A stretch of 64,000 bases of DNA from an uncultured Lachnospiraceae bacterium (lineage in GTDB: Bacteria; Bacillota; Clostridia; Lachnospirales; Lachnospiraceae), in NCBI GenBank assembly GCA_934394565.1, contig CAKRQV010000001.1, positions 124,001 to 188,000 on the forward strand, given 5' to 3'. The notes under the pieces were generated by a model that saw only the letters and a list, made by a program, of their open reading frames with translations, did not search any database and was not told the origin of the DNA. The translations under genes were made by a program, and so were the position numbers. Below, one piece after another: positions 44,449 to 53,308 of the stretch; the stretch's first letter is position 1, and each line of letters starts with the position of its first letter.

Positions 44449-45396
44449 ATGGAAAAAAATGTGGATAAGTTAGAAAATATGATGCATTCCTGTGTATTGT
44501 GTCCGAGGCGGTGTGGTGTGGACAGAGTGGCCGGGGAGAGAGGATTTTGTGGTGCTGCAGGGGAGCTTTCGGTGGCGAGGGCGGCTTTGCATTTCTGGGA
44601 GGAGCCTTGTCTTTCGGGAACGGAGGGCGCAGGGACGGTGTTTTTTACGGGATGTAATCTGCGGTGCGTGTTCTGTCAGAATTATGAGATTGCGGGGGGC
44701 GCGCATGGAGCGTATGTTTCGGTGGAGAGGCTTTCGGAGATTTTTCTGGAATTACAGGAAAAGGGAGCCAATAATATTGATCTGGTGACACCGACGCATG
44801 AGGTGGCATCGATCGCGAGTGCTCTGGTGATGGCGAAGGAGAGGGGACTTTCGATTCCGGTGGCGTATAACTGCGGGGGATATGAGTCTGTGGAAACACT
44901 GAAACTTCTCGAGGGGCTTGTGGATATCTGGATGCCGGATATGAAGTATGCGGAACAAGCACTGGCGGCGGAGCTTTCCCGGGCGGCGGATTATTTTCCT
45001 GTTGCCTGTGATGCGCTGGCGGAGATGGTGCTGCAGCAGCCTGAGACTGTATTTGATGAGCGGGGAATCATGAAAAAGGGTGTGCTGGTGCGTCATCTGG
45101 TACTGCCGGGGCATGTGAAGAACAGTAAGGCCGTGCTGTCGTATCTGTGGGAAACCTGTGGAGACCGTATATGGCTCAGTCTGATGAGCCAGTATACACC
45201 ACTGCGCAAATTCCCGGAGCATCCCGAGCTGGAAAGAAGCGTGACGAAAAGGGAGTACGAAAAGGTGGTCGATTTTGCGCTGGAGCTTGGTTTTACAAAG
45301 GTGTATATCCAGGAAGGCGGCGTGGACAAGGAGAGCTTTATCCCGGCGTTTGATCTGGAGGGGGTGCTGAAACCGGCTTCTGTGCACGAAAGATGA
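44449..45396 (+). CDS. PflX-type radical SAM protein
   Basis: The 315-residue protein belongs to the radical SAM group once annotated as putative pyruvate formate-lyase activating enzymes (COG1313-like). It has an N-terminal Cys set CVLCPRRCGVDR...GFCGA, then the SAM cluster motif CNLRCVFCQN, then PTHEVASI and a late LPGHVKNSKAV block. The true substrate of this group is unknown to me. No strong ribosome site is visible; ATG at 44479 (second Met pair) is an alternative start. The lysA terminator directly upstream may reduce expression. A glycyl radical enzyme lies 1.7 kb away on the other strand, but pairing is not shown. Codons ending in G are frequent here, as in pepF. Confidence 0.85.
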   Translation: MEKNVDKLENMMHSCVLCPRRCGVDRVAGERGFCGAAGELSVARAALHFWEEPCLSGTEGAGTVFFTGCNLRCVFCQNYEIAGGAHGAYVSVERLSEIFLELQEKGANNIDLVTPTHEVASIASALVMAKERGLSIPVAYNCGGYESVETLKLLEGLVDIWMPDMKYAEQALAAELSRAADYFPVACDALAEMVLQQPETVFDERGIMKKGVLVRHLVLPGHVKNSKAVLSYLWETCGDRIWLSLMSQYTPLRKFPEHPELERSVTKREYEKVVDFALELGFTKVYIQEGGVDKESFIPAFDLEGVLKPASVHER

Positions 45397-45490
45397 ATAT
45401 AATGAAAACATGATTTTGTATGCATATTCGATAAAAAGCAGTAAAAATAATCTGTTAAATATAGAGTATTGAAAATATTAGAAAATGACA

Positions 45491-45525
45491 AAACAGGAGA
45501 AAGGGTAAAGTCCTTTCTCCTGTTT
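45491..45525. terminator. Bidirectional terminator between radical SAM gene and anti-sigma gene
   Basis: AAACAGGAGAAAGG (45491-45504) pairs with CCTTTCTCCTGTTT (45512-45525). A and T runs on both flanks serve the converging transcripts. Confidence 0.85.
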
Positions 45526-45572
45526 GGCTTCATGCCATGTTAGATTTCAGGTTATGCTTGTCGTATATTTTC

Positions 45573-46358
45573 CTACTTGCTCGACGTGACTGTAACGTTT
45601 TCGTAGACGGTACGATCACTGCCACAGTCGGCAAAGGAAATGACATAGTTTCCAGTTTCCGGAGCAATAAAGGAAATGGCCCCTTCTTTGTCACGTATAT
45701 GTTCGAGGCAGGTGAAGTTTCCATTTACCAGATATCCGATGGATGCACTTGGATTTCCTGCTTCGCTGCCCTCTAAGGCACTTCGCTGCTGGAAAGATAT
45801 GGTAATCTTCTGGCCTTTTGCAAAATGCAGACCATCGCCGGCGGCATCTCGTAATTCGGCAAAAGCACCGCTATCCAGATAAAAGGTTGGAATTAAGTAC
45901 TGATCATTCTGAACCGCATATGTAAATGTAAACATATCTTCCAATCCAATCCCATCTCCGTTGAGATCATAGGGATTAAAGTACCACACAGAAGAGTCAG
46001 GTTCAGCATCTTGACCTGGCCAGTCAGTGATTTCCGATGTAGACGGATCTACTATCTCTTCGGAAACACAGATCTGTTCCTCTGAGATATCTTTTTCATT
46101 ATCTTTCGTCACTAATCCGCCAAGTGGCAGCAGACCCTTGGCAATAACCGTTGTTCCTGTTACAACTAGCACAATGGCAAAGACAGCAGCGGCTGTGCGG
46201 GCATAAAAGAAAATGCTCTTTTTATGTACCGGTTTTGTCTGTGCTTTTTTCATGACAGATTGTTTTACTTTGTCAAAGTCAACTTCCGTGCCGGCAGATG
46301 TCAGAGTTTCGTTGCATTCTGCAGTCTGATCCATCATATCACTGATTTTTATTTCCAT
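45573..46358 (-). CDS. Probable membrane-bound anti-sigma factor
   Basis: The 261-residue protein has a cytoplasmic N-terminus (about 1-72), one membrane segment (about 73-93: ARTAAAVFAIVLVVTGTTVIA) and an extracytoplasmic domain that looks like a beta-sandwich with the bacterial pre-peptidase or Ig-like pattern (ISFIAPETGNYVISFADCGSD). Its place 16 bases after an ECF sigma gene and this topology suggest it holds that sigma factor at the membrane, but no classical zinc-binding anti-sigma motif is visible. AGGAGG supports the ATG at 46358 over an in-frame TTG at 46364, which overlaps the ribosome site. Confidence 0.7.
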   Translation of the reverse strand: MEIKISDMMDQTAECNETLTSAGTEVDFDKVKQSVMKKAQTKPVHKKSIFFYARTAAAVFAIVLVVTGTTVIAKGLLPLGGLVTKDNEKDISEEQICVSEEIVDPSTSEITDWPGQDAEPDSSVWYFNPYDLNGDGIGLEDMFTFTYAVQNDQYLIPTFYLDSGAFAELRDAAGDGLHFAKGQKITISFQQRSALEGSEAGNPSASIGYLVNGNFTCLEHIRDKEGAISFIAPETGNYVISFADCGSDRTVYENVTVTSSK

Positions 46359-46374
46359 AAGCAACCTCCTTCAT

Positions 46375-46929
46375 TCACTCATTTAATCCATAGTCATCCA
46401 TAAGAACCCGTTTCAGAAATTTACGCCCTCTGGCCAGACGGCTTTTGACCGTCTGTTCATTCATAGCTATCTGCAGGGCAATATCGGAAACTTTCTCGTA
46501 ATGATAGTAGTAGCGGATAAATATATCTCTGTCCTCAGCAGAAAGCCGGTCAAGAGCTTTTTTTACAATAGTCTGCTGTTCCTTTTGCAGAAACTCTTTT
46601 TCCACGCTATCTGAAAAAACAAGAATATCGTCATCCAATGCCAGCGTTGCGAGCTTTTTCTTACGCAGAAAATCCTTGGCCTTATTTCTGGCTACCGTCC
46701 CCAGATACCCTTTCAGACTGGAATACGTTGTAAGATCAAGCCTGTCCGAAGCATTCCATACTGCCAGAAAAACATCTGCCATCAACTCCTCCACATCCTG
46801 TGCCGTACCGTATCCCTGTAACAGCTGGCCGATAATACCTGCGACATACCTGCCATATTGCTCCATCAATTTCGCCAGAGCATCTGTATTTTTCCTCTTT
46901 AATCCACGGACGATCTTTTCATCTGTCAA
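46375..46929 (-). CDS. ECF-type RNA polymerase sigma factor
   Basis: The 184-residue protein has sigma region 2 (about 10-90: YGRYVAGIIGQLL, DVEELMADVFLAVWNASDRLD, LKGYLGTVARNKAKDFLRKKK) and region 4 (about 115-175: LDRLSAEDRDIFIRYYYHYEKVSDIALQIAMNEQTVKSRLARGRKFLKRVL). An ATG at 46956 lacks a ribosome site, whereas TTG at 46929 sits 8 bases after AGGAGGTGA, so the TTG start is preferred. The partner anti-sigma gene follows. A GGAACTT, often part of ECF -35 boxes, lies upstream (near 47028 on the minus strand), possibly an autoregulated promoter, but this is weak evidence. The signal sensed is unknown. Confidence 0.88.
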   Translation of the reverse strand: MTDEKIVRGLKRKNTDALAKLMEQYGRYVAGIIGQLLQGYGTAQDVEELMADVFLAVWNASDRLDLTTYSSLKGYLGTVARNKAKDFLRKKKLATLALDDDILVFSDSVEKEFLQKEQQTIVKKALDRLSAEDRDIFIRYYYHYEKVSDIALQIAMNEQTVKSRLARGRKFLKRVLMDDYGLNE

Positions 46930-47030
46930 CGGCTCACCTCCTTTGTGCAAGAACATGTTCTTATCTATCTATACGAGTGATCTTGTCTATTGGTTGCATA
47001 TTTAGTATAAAACAGCGGAAAGAAGTTCCG

Positions 47031-47073
47031 TTACAAAAAAAATCCCCTGCTTCCCAAAAGAAGCAGAGGATTT
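47031..47073 (-). terminator. Terminator of the glycyl radical enzyme gene
   Basis: On the minus strand, AAATCCTCTGCTTC pairs with GAAGCAGGGGATTT (one mismatch) and runs into eight T. It also separates the gene from the sigma factor transcript. Confidence 0.85.
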
Positions 47074-47086
47074 ACATTTCTGTGCT

Positions 47087-49612
47087 TTAGAACATCTGCA
47101 CCGTTCTCTTAATGATATCATCCTGCAGGGACTTGCTCAGCGTAGTAAACAGAGCACTGTAACCTGCAACGCGGACAACCAGACTTCTGTATTTCTCCGG
47201 ATGTGCCTGTGCATCCAGCAGAGTCTCACGGCTGACAACATTGAACTGCATATGCATACCTTTATTCTCAAAGAAGGTGCGAACCAGCTCGACAAACTTC
47301 TCCAGACCATCCTGACCGGCCAGAGCGGACGGATGGAACTTCTGGTTGAACAGCGTACCGTTGGATGCAATCATATGATCCAGACGGGATACGGAGTTGG
47401 CTGTGGCTGTCGGTCCCTGATTGTCGCGGCCCTGCATCGGTCCGACACCATCGGCTACCGGTGTATTGGCCAGACGGCCATCCGGCGTGGCTCCGGTCTG
47501 GGCACCCAGCGGAACATTGGCAGATACCGGATACAGACCTGCCTGATACTGACCGCCACGCGGATTCTTATATTTCTCCAGCGGCTTGGTGTATGTATAG
47601 GCCACATCACGGGCAAACAGATCGACATCTTCCAGATCGTTACCATATTTCGGTACTTCCTTGATCATCTCAAGAATCTTGTCATAGTGTGCTTTATCAG
47701 CATTCTCAATACTGGATTTATAAACTGCCTGACAGATACGGGAAGCATCGGCTACATCGACCGGATGACCCTTCTCCAGCATTTCTTTCATGATTCCTTC
47801 GGTAACCTCTGTGCACTTCTGTACAGAAAGTCCATGACCAAAGTTATTATCAATGGCATCCTTGTACTCAGCCAGAGTCAGCTTATGCTGATCGTACACC
47901 AGAGTCTTGACCGCCATCAGGGAGTCGGCTACGTTGGCAATACCAAAGCCCTGCGGACCGGTGAAGTTGTAGATCGCACCACCCTCCTGCAGAGATTTGC
48001 CTTTGCCGATACAGTCATCGATCATACAGGACTGGAACGGCAGCGGACAACGCTCGGCATGGGCTACGTCGATACTGTTATCTGCATTGACCAGCAGCTT
48101 GATGAAGTAATCCATCTGCTCCTTGTATGCATTGTAGAAATCATCAAACGTGCGGAAATCGGAAATTTCGCCTGTACGCGGACCTACCTGCTCGCCACCC
48201 TCCATACCATTGGAGAAGACAAGCTCGAGCGGACGGCACATATTGAAGAATGCGGCATCATGCCAGCCATCGGTCTTACCATGGGCCTGCGGCTCTACGC
48301 AGCCGATGATATTGTAGGTACGGGCATCCTCAAGGGAAACACCACGGCTCATCATGGCCGGGATGATCACTTCATCATTATAGTATGCCGGAAGTCCGGA
48401 TCCGATACGGGTCAGCTTGGCAGCCTTGATCAGGAAAGCGTGCGGGCTCTTGTTCCATACACGGACGGAGAAGGACGGCTGCGGCAGACGGACATGCATA
48501 GCGGCCTCGATACACATAAAGGAGAGGTCGTTGGTGGCGTCCATACCCTCGGCATCCTGTCCGCCTGCGATCAGGTTCTGGAACAGGGAGTAACCGGCGA
48601 AGCCTTCTGCAGAAGCAGCGTCACGGCATTTGTTCAGATCATTTAATTTAACCCAGATACAGTCCATGTATTCCTGAGCCTGTTCACGGGTCACCTTACC
48701 GGCCTCGAAATCAGCTTTGAAATACGGATACATATACTGGTCGAAACGTCCCGGAGAGATCGAATGACCACTGGACTCGGTCTGCAGAAGCTCCTGTACA
48801 AACCAGAAGGACTGGCAGGCCTGATAGAAGCTCTGGGCCGGCTTGGCCGGAACCTGTGCACAGTTCTCTGCAATCTGCAACAGCTCACGCTGTCTGGCAG
48901 GGTCGGAGCACTCTTTGGCTTCTTTGAGGGCCAGCAGGGCATAACGCTTAGCATACAGAATAGCAGCGTCACAGCTGATCTTGACAGCCTCAAGGAAAGT
49001 GGCACGTTTCTGGTAATCCGGATCGGTGCAGTCGATCGCATCGAGAGCAGCCTGGGCTTTTGCCTTGATACCTTCAAAACCGATGGCCAGTACCTCTTCA
49101 TACTTTACGGTGAAATGACCGATACCGTTGTAGAAGTAGTTGCCCGGTGTGAAGATATTGTGTTTCATGGCAAGCAGGGTCTCGTCTGTCATGTAAGAGG
49201 TAGCCAGATCACTGGTGGTCTTGCCTTTCCAGTATTTGTATACCTCGTGTAAGGTCTTTTTGGTCTCTTCGGAGATATAGAAGGGATCGGCTGTACGTGT
49301 AGCTACGGTGTCAAACTCGGCTTCCATCCACTCGAAAGAATACTCCGGGAATACCTGACATCCGCGGGGAGCGATGGTATTGCTGCCGACGATCAGCTCG
49401 TCCGGACGGATGACCATCGGAAGCTTTTCGCAGATCGCATAAAAAGCTTTGGCACGGCGGAGAATGATCGGCTCATCCTCGGTGGCCTTGTAGCTTTCCG
49501 TCAGGATCACAGCACGGTCAGCCTCGATCACCGGCATATTTTCGTACAGGTGGTCGATCAGACGCTGGATACGTGGACTCTTGGCGATTTCGCCATCATA
49601 AAAGGTCTTCAT
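47087..49612 (-). CDS. Glycyl radical enzyme (dehydratase/lyase-type, not true PFL)
   Basis: The 841-residue protein has the ten-strand barrel of glycyl radical enzymes. The radical site is Gly817 in RVAGYSA, the thiyl site Cys438 in NIIGCVEPQ with Glu440 as possible base. Pyruvate formate-lyase has two adjacent Cys here, so this is instead like the diol dehydratase, choline lyase or hydroxyproline dehydratase group. SSGHSISPGRFDQYMYPYF and KTDGWHDAAFFN fit that group, but I cannot name the substrate. GGAGG decides the ATG at 49612 over 49624. No glycyl radical activase lies next to it, which is unusual; the only radical SAM candidate nearby is at 44449-45396. It is strictly anaerobic by nature. 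Confidence 0.9.
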   Translation of the reverse strand: MKTFYDGEIAKSPRIQRLIDHLYENMPVIEADRAVILTESYKATEDEPIILRRAKAFYAICEKLPMVIRPDELIVGSNTIAPRGCQVFPEYSFEWMEAEFDTVATRTADPFYISEETKKTLHEVYKYWKGKTTSDLATSYMTDETLLAMKHNIFTPGNYFYNGIGHFTVKYEEVLAIGFEGIKAKAQAALDAIDCTDPDYQKRATFLEAVKISCDAAILYAKRYALLALKEAKECSDPARQRELLQIAENCAQVPAKPAQSFYQACQSFWFVQELLQTESSGHSISPGRFDQYMYPYFKADFEAGKVTREQAQEYMDCIWVKLNDLNKCRDAASAEGFAGYSLFQNLIAGGQDAEGMDATNDLSFMCIEAAMHVRLPQPSFSVRVWNKSPHAFLIKAAKLTRIGSGLPAYYNDEVIIPAMMSRGVSLEDARTYNIIGCVEPQAHGKTDGWHDAAFFNMCRPLELVFSNGMEGGEQVGPRTGEISDFRTFDDFYNAYKEQMDYFIKLLVNADNSIDVAHAERCPLPFQSCMIDDCIGKGKSLQEGGAIYNFTGPQGFGIANVADSLMAVKTLVYDQHKLTLAEYKDAIDNNFGHGLSVQKCTEVTEGIMKEMLEKGHPVDVADASRICQAVYKSSIENADKAHYDKILEMIKEVPKYGNDLEDVDLFARDVAYTYTKPLEKYKNPRGGQYQAGLYPVSANVPLGAQTGATPDGRLANTPVADGVGPMQGRDNQGPTATANSVSRLDHMIASNGTLFNQKFHPSALAGQDGLEKFVELVRTFFENKGMHMQFNVVSRETLLDAQAHPEKYRSLVVRVAGYSALFTTLSKSLQDDIIKRTVQMF

Positions 49613-49683
49613 ATGTACCTCCATCTGTGTAGTTTATTTTTGAAAAGCAGGGCGCAGTACACCCTGAAAAACACTCTGACTGT

Positions 49684-49712
49684 ATTATAGTATAAATGAG
49701 GGCAAATAGCAA
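49684..49712 (-). promoter_or_regulatory. Promoter of the glycyl radical enzyme gene
   Basis: On the minus strand, TTGCTA (49712-49707), a 17-base spacer and TATAAT (49689-49684). The leader carries a small CAGGG/CCCTG hairpin. Between here and 49855 no gene is seen. Confidence 0.75.
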
Positions 49713-49854
49713 TTCGATATTTAAGAATTTGGTAAAGAAAATGTTAAAAAAGAGACATGAATCCACGGGGAAACCACAAAAAACCACATAAAACAAATGA
49801 CAAGAGAAGATGAAGCAAGGTAAAATAAAAGAAAAACGACAAAAGCGGAGCTAA

Positions 49855-49904
49855 TGAAGAAAAAAAGAAAACCGCCGTATCTGTTATTCCGGAATACGGC
49901 GGAA
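49855..49904 (-). terminator. Terminator of the HprK-like gene
   Basis: CCGCCGTAT (49872-49880) pairs with ATACGGCGG (49894-49902); on the minus strand a T-rich run follows. Confidence 0.8.
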
Positions 49905-49925
49905 AATGCACGAATGTCAAGATGT

Positions 49926-50780
49926 TCAGAATCTGTCTGTCAGCAGCGCATACAATGCATCCACAGCGCTGGAATCCTTGTTGCAGGCATAGGCATACAC
50001 CGGCACCTGACTACAGAAACTCTGCAGCTGTCCACCGGCACGGACAATATCCTGCTGACACCACGGGCGCAGTACGATCTCCTGCTTTAGCTGAGAAAAG
50101 CTGTCAGCTACGTCAAGACGGCTGCCGTGATTATGTACGGACTGGGAAAGCAGTACCACAGCGGCTACAGGTGCCTTGCAGGGGCTGCTGATGCCGGAGC
50201 TGCCGGACATGGGCCAGCCACAGGCGAACCACTGTCCGTTCACAACAGAAAGCAGGGCGCGGTCCCCATTGACGATTCGGCTGCCCCGGACATCCTGCCA
50301 CAGATGGGCCTGGGTAGACTTTCCCGTGCCGGACGGTGCGGCAAATAAAATCGCTTTCTCCTGATCCAGAATAAAGGACGAGTGCAGGATCAGATCGCCC
50401 CGGACGATCATACGGTACTCCAGTGCCGACAGGTAAAACAGCGTAGCATTACCGGACAGATATTCCTTGAAATCACGGAGATACGAAATAGTAAAATGCT
50501 GGTCGGATTCTTCCCTGCAGGAGGCATAAATCTGTCCGTCCGGGAAAGTGTAATACCAGATTTCTCTGCCGCGATCTGCATATACGCTGAAAAAACGTGT
50601 CTGGCGCAACAATGTACCATGACAGCCTTCGATGCGGTCAGTCAGTGTAACGGTATAGATAAAATCAGAAGCAGAACCGTCGGATGGTGCAGCAAAAACA
50701 GACAGTCTGTCATCCCACGGAATAAAGCTGTCTGCCAGAAAAGTCACTGTTGTATGGCCGAGCCTGAGTCGAAGCTGCAT
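49926..50780 (-). CDS. HprK-like P-loop ATPase/kinase
   Basis: The 284-residue protein has an N-terminal domain (about 1-110) and a C-terminal P-loop domain with LHSSFILDQEKAILFAAPSGTGKST, then GSRIVNGDRALL and FACGWPMSGSSG, the layout of HPr kinase/PEPCK-like ATPases. It lacks the full HprK signature, so it is not the carbon-control kinase. Such HprK-like proteins occur with peptide-modification clusters, but no RiPP gene is adjacent. CGGAGG before the ATG at 50780 decides the start; the open frame continues further upstream without support. It is divergent from the small secreted protein at 50905. Confidence 0.75.
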   Translation of the reverse strand: MQLRLRLGHTTVTFLADSFIPWDDRLSVFAAPSDGSASDFIYTVTLTDRIEGCHGTLLRQTRFFSVYADRGREIWYYTFPDGQIYASCREESDQHFTISYLRDFKEYLSGNATLFYLSALEYRMIVRGDLILHSSFILDQEKAILFAAPSGTGKSTQAHLWQDVRGSRIVNGDRALLSVVNGQWFACGWPMSGSSGISSPCKAPVAAVVLLSQSVHNHGSRLDVADSFSQLKQEIVLRPWCQQDIVRAGGQLQSFCSQVPVYAYACNKDSSAVDALYALLTDRF

Positions 50781-50904
50781 GGTAAACCTCCGGTAAAATA
50801 TAAGCTGTAAAACAGTATAGCCTTTTTTTGAAAGTTTGACAAGCCATGTATAATCCGGGACAGGCTTCATATATATTATGTACGTGAAAGAGGCGGAGGT
50901 AAAG

Positions 50905-51345
50905 GTGAAAGGCAAAGAGTGTGCCATGCTTGTCACAATCGGAATCCTTCTGTATATCAATGCCTGTCTGGAGGCAGAAAGACCAACAGAATACAGTCCG
51001 TTGCCGGTGTTTCTCAAAGAGGAGGCTTCTTCGGAAACAAAGACCTGGGCGGATGCGGCAGATACAAGGATCGTATCGGACAGAGAAGGCAGCTGCAGGC
51101 TGCGGGTACGTGTGGAATTTAAAGGCACTAATGCCGGGGATGCAAACAGGCATGCAGCTTTTATTGTGAATAAAAAAAGCTGGATTGACGGCAAAGACGG
51201 ATGGTTGTATTATCGGGATATGCTTCAAAAAGATGAAACCGCAGATCCAATCTGTCTGAAAGGCTATCTGGACAGACAGGGATCCCAGGAGAAGGTATAT
51301 GCAACTTTGGTGTGCGACTGGCAGCCGGCAGATAAAAAGGCATGA
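50905..51345 (+). CDS. Small exported protein, function unknown
   Basis: The 146-residue protein has an N-terminal hydrophobic segment (AMLVTIGILLYINACLE) and then a soluble domain with CRLRVRVEFKG and WIDGKDGWLYYRDMLQKDETADPICLKG. The pattern of a charged beta-strand and DGWLYY is reminiscent of SipW-type TasA/camelysin-like matrix proteins, but length and context are not. GGAGG with a 5-base spacing favours the GTG at 50905 over the ATG at 50878. It is divergent from the HprK-like gene. Membrane or cell-surface location is inferred. Confidence 0.6.
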   Translation: MKGKECAMLVTIGILLYINACLEAERPTEYSPLPVFLKEEASSETKTWADAADTRIVSDREGSCRLRVRVEFKGTNAGDANRHAAFIVNKKSWIDGKDGWLYYRDMLQKDETADPICLKGYLDRQGSQEKVYATLVCDWQPADKKA

Positions 51346-51543
51346 AATACGACGGACATTTCTTTTGTTGCCTTAGCATAAAAGAAAGCATCGGCGGTGG
51401 TACCTTTTGTCCATAAAGCAGCCGCCGGCCGGATGCTCTGGAAAATGTGGACAAAAACACACTTCGTTCACATTTCAAACAAAACTGCATAACATTTTCT
51501 CTGTAGTATGACAGCATAAAGAAACACAGGGAGGTATATACAA

Positions 51544-53022
51544 ATGAGCGATATGTATTATGGCTTTTCAGAAAATACAGATCCAGTAAACAACGGGTAT
51601 TCACAGGAATCGGGAAACAATAACAGCTATGGTTCTCCGGCGGAACCACCGAAAAAGAAAAAAGGCGGCAGCGGTAAAAAGGTCGTAAAGCTGATCGGCA
51701 GTGGTGCTGTATTCGGACTGACCGCCGGGCTGGTATTCTGGGGTGTTTCCTCAGCCACTGTATTTAACCATTCTTCCAGCACTGCACAGATTCCATCTAC
51801 GACACTGGAACAGCAGGAGTCTTCGGACACTTCTTCGGAAACTGTGGAAAGCTCCACGATATCCGATACAGTCAGCGGTACAGCAACAGCGGCGACAGAT
51901 ACGGCCGGAGCCGTTTCCGCAATCGCCAAAGAGTGTAAATCTTCTGTTGTAGCGATCACGACGACTTCCGTTGAAGAGGTACAGAGCTTCTTCGGCACAC
52001 AGAGCTATCAGACCCAGGGTGCCGGCAGCGGTATCATCGTGGCACAGAACGATGACGAGCTTCTGATTGCCACCAACAATCACGTTGTCAGCGGTGCACA
52101 GACCCTTTCTGTATGCTTCGACGACGACAAAGATCAGGTCTATGAGGGTGCGATCAAGGGCACAGATCCGGACAATGATCTGGCGGTAGTAGCTGTCAAA
52201 TTGTCCGACTTAAGCGATACCACAAAGAGTTCGATCAAGATTGCCACCATGGGAGATTCCGATAATCTGGAGGTCGGTGAGCAGATTGTGGCTATAGGTA
52301 ATGCTCTTGGCTATGGACAGTCAGTAACAACGGGTATTGTCAGTGCTTTAAACCGTGAGGTAACGATCGATAATACGACATCTTCCCTGATCCAGGTTGA
52401 TGCAGCCATCAACCCGGGCAACAGTGGCGGTGCACTTTTCAATATGAAGGGTGAACTGGTCGGCATTAACTCTGCAAAATATGCCTCAGAAGAGGTCGAG
52501 GGTATGGGCTATGCAATCCCGATCACCAAGGCAAAAGATATTCTCGACGATCTGATGACCCGTCAGACCAGAACAAAGGTCGATGAAGCCAAGAGAGGAT
52601 ACCTGGGTATCAGCTGTCTGGATGTTTCTTCAGATGCCTCACAGATGTATAATCTGCCGTCGGGTGTCTATGTTAAGGAGGTCGGTCAGGGTGGTGCCGC
52701 AGAGGCAGCCGGTATCAAGGCCGGAGATATCATCACCAAATTTGACGGACTGTCTGTAAGCAGCAAGGAAGCACTTGTCAGCACGCTGGAGAATTATGCC
52801 GCAGGCGAGACTGTAGAGGTCGTTGTGGAGAGAGCCAGCGAGGATGGCTATAAGGAAATCACCCTGCAGGTAACACTGGCAAAGCAGGTAATGTCAGATT
52901 CCTCTACACAGAACAGCCAGGGAGGACAGAGCCAGCCGGATGCAGGAAATGACAATGATTCCCAGAACCAGGATACTCAGAGCAGTCTCGGTGACCTGTT
53001 TGGCTTCAAACGCCAGAAATAA
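51544..53022 (+). CDS. htrA: HtrA/DegP-like serine protease
   Basis: Degrades damaged exported proteins at the outer membrane face. The 492-residue protein has a Gly/Asn-rich cytoplasmic start, a membrane anchor (about 49-71), a Ser/Thr-rich linker, a trypsin-like domain with His180 (NNHVVSG), Asp212 (DNDLAVV) and Ser294 (NPGNSGGALF), and one PDZ domain (about 350-450: GYLGISCLDV, AGIKAGDIITKFDG). It ends in an Asn/Gln/Ser-rich tail. GGGAGG precedes the ATG. The 198 bases upstream hold no gene. A terminator follows at 53073-53112. This size and anchoring fit HtrA/YyxA types of Firmicutes. Confidence 0.95.
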   Translation: MSDMYYGFSENTDPVNNGYSQESGNNNSYGSPAEPPKKKKGGSGKKVVKLIGSGAVFGLTAGLVFWGVSSATVFNHSSSTAQIPSTTLEQQESSDTSSETVESSTISDTVSGTATAATDTAGAVSAIAKECKSSVVAITTTSVEEVQSFFGTQSYQTQGAGSGIIVAQNDDELLIATNNHVVSGAQTLSVCFDDDKDQVYEGAIKGTDPDNDLAVVAVKLSDLSDTTKSSIKIATMGDSDNLEVGEQIVAIGNALGYGQSVTTGIVSALNREVTIDNTTSSLIQVDAAINPGNSGGALFNMKGELVGINSAKYASEEVEGMGYAIPITKAKDILDDLMTRQTRTKVDEAKRGYLGISCLDVSSDASQMYNLPSGVYVKEVGQGGAAEAAGIKAGDIITKFDGLSVSSKEALVSTLENYAAGETVEVVVERASEDGYKEITLQVTLAKQVMSDSSTQNSQGGQSQPDAGNDNDSQNQDTQSSLGDLFGFKRQK

Positions 53023-53072
53023 AAACAGGATAGTCCGTAAAATAAAAAATTCATAAAATACAACAACTCTTG

Positions 53073-53112
53073 AAAGCTGCTGTCCGGTGCAAAGCCAGAC
53101 AGCAGCTTTTCT
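53073..53112 (+). terminator. Terminator after htrA
   Basis: AAAGCTGCTGTC (53073-53084) and GACAGCAGCTTT (53098-53109) pair fully and lead into T. Between it and the next gene are a TCGTGG/CCACGA hairpin (about 53136-53150) and a TATAAT at 53204-53209, probably the -10 of the next gene; no clear -35 was found. Confidence 0.85.
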
Positions 53113-53308
53113 CTCTACAAACAGTCATGACTTCTCGTGGAAACCACGAAAAAACTTAAGAAAAAAATAAGAAAATTAGTGTCTTTTTTGACACAGAGTC
53201 GTGTATAATAAAAAATGCTCTGCCATGTCAAAAACAGACAGTGGCAGACCTGAAAAATGTAAGAGATACATGAAATAGATAAGCGGGTTATTACAGGGGG
53301 AAATGTAA

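Noticed and set aside
44449..45396. Radical SAM protein as the activase of the nearby glycyl radical enzyme
   Set aside because: It belongs to the PflX-like group with an extra N-terminal Cys set, lies on the other strand in a separate unit, and nothing in the sequence links them.
47201..48646. A 481-codon plus-strand frame opposite the glycyl radical enzyme
   Set aside because: It is antisense to a gene with intact catalytic motifs, and resembles no protein family.
50781..51194. N-terminal extension of the HprK-like protein up to 51194
   Set aside because: It runs antisense through the 50905 gene, and GGAGG with ATG at 50780 gives a family-like start.
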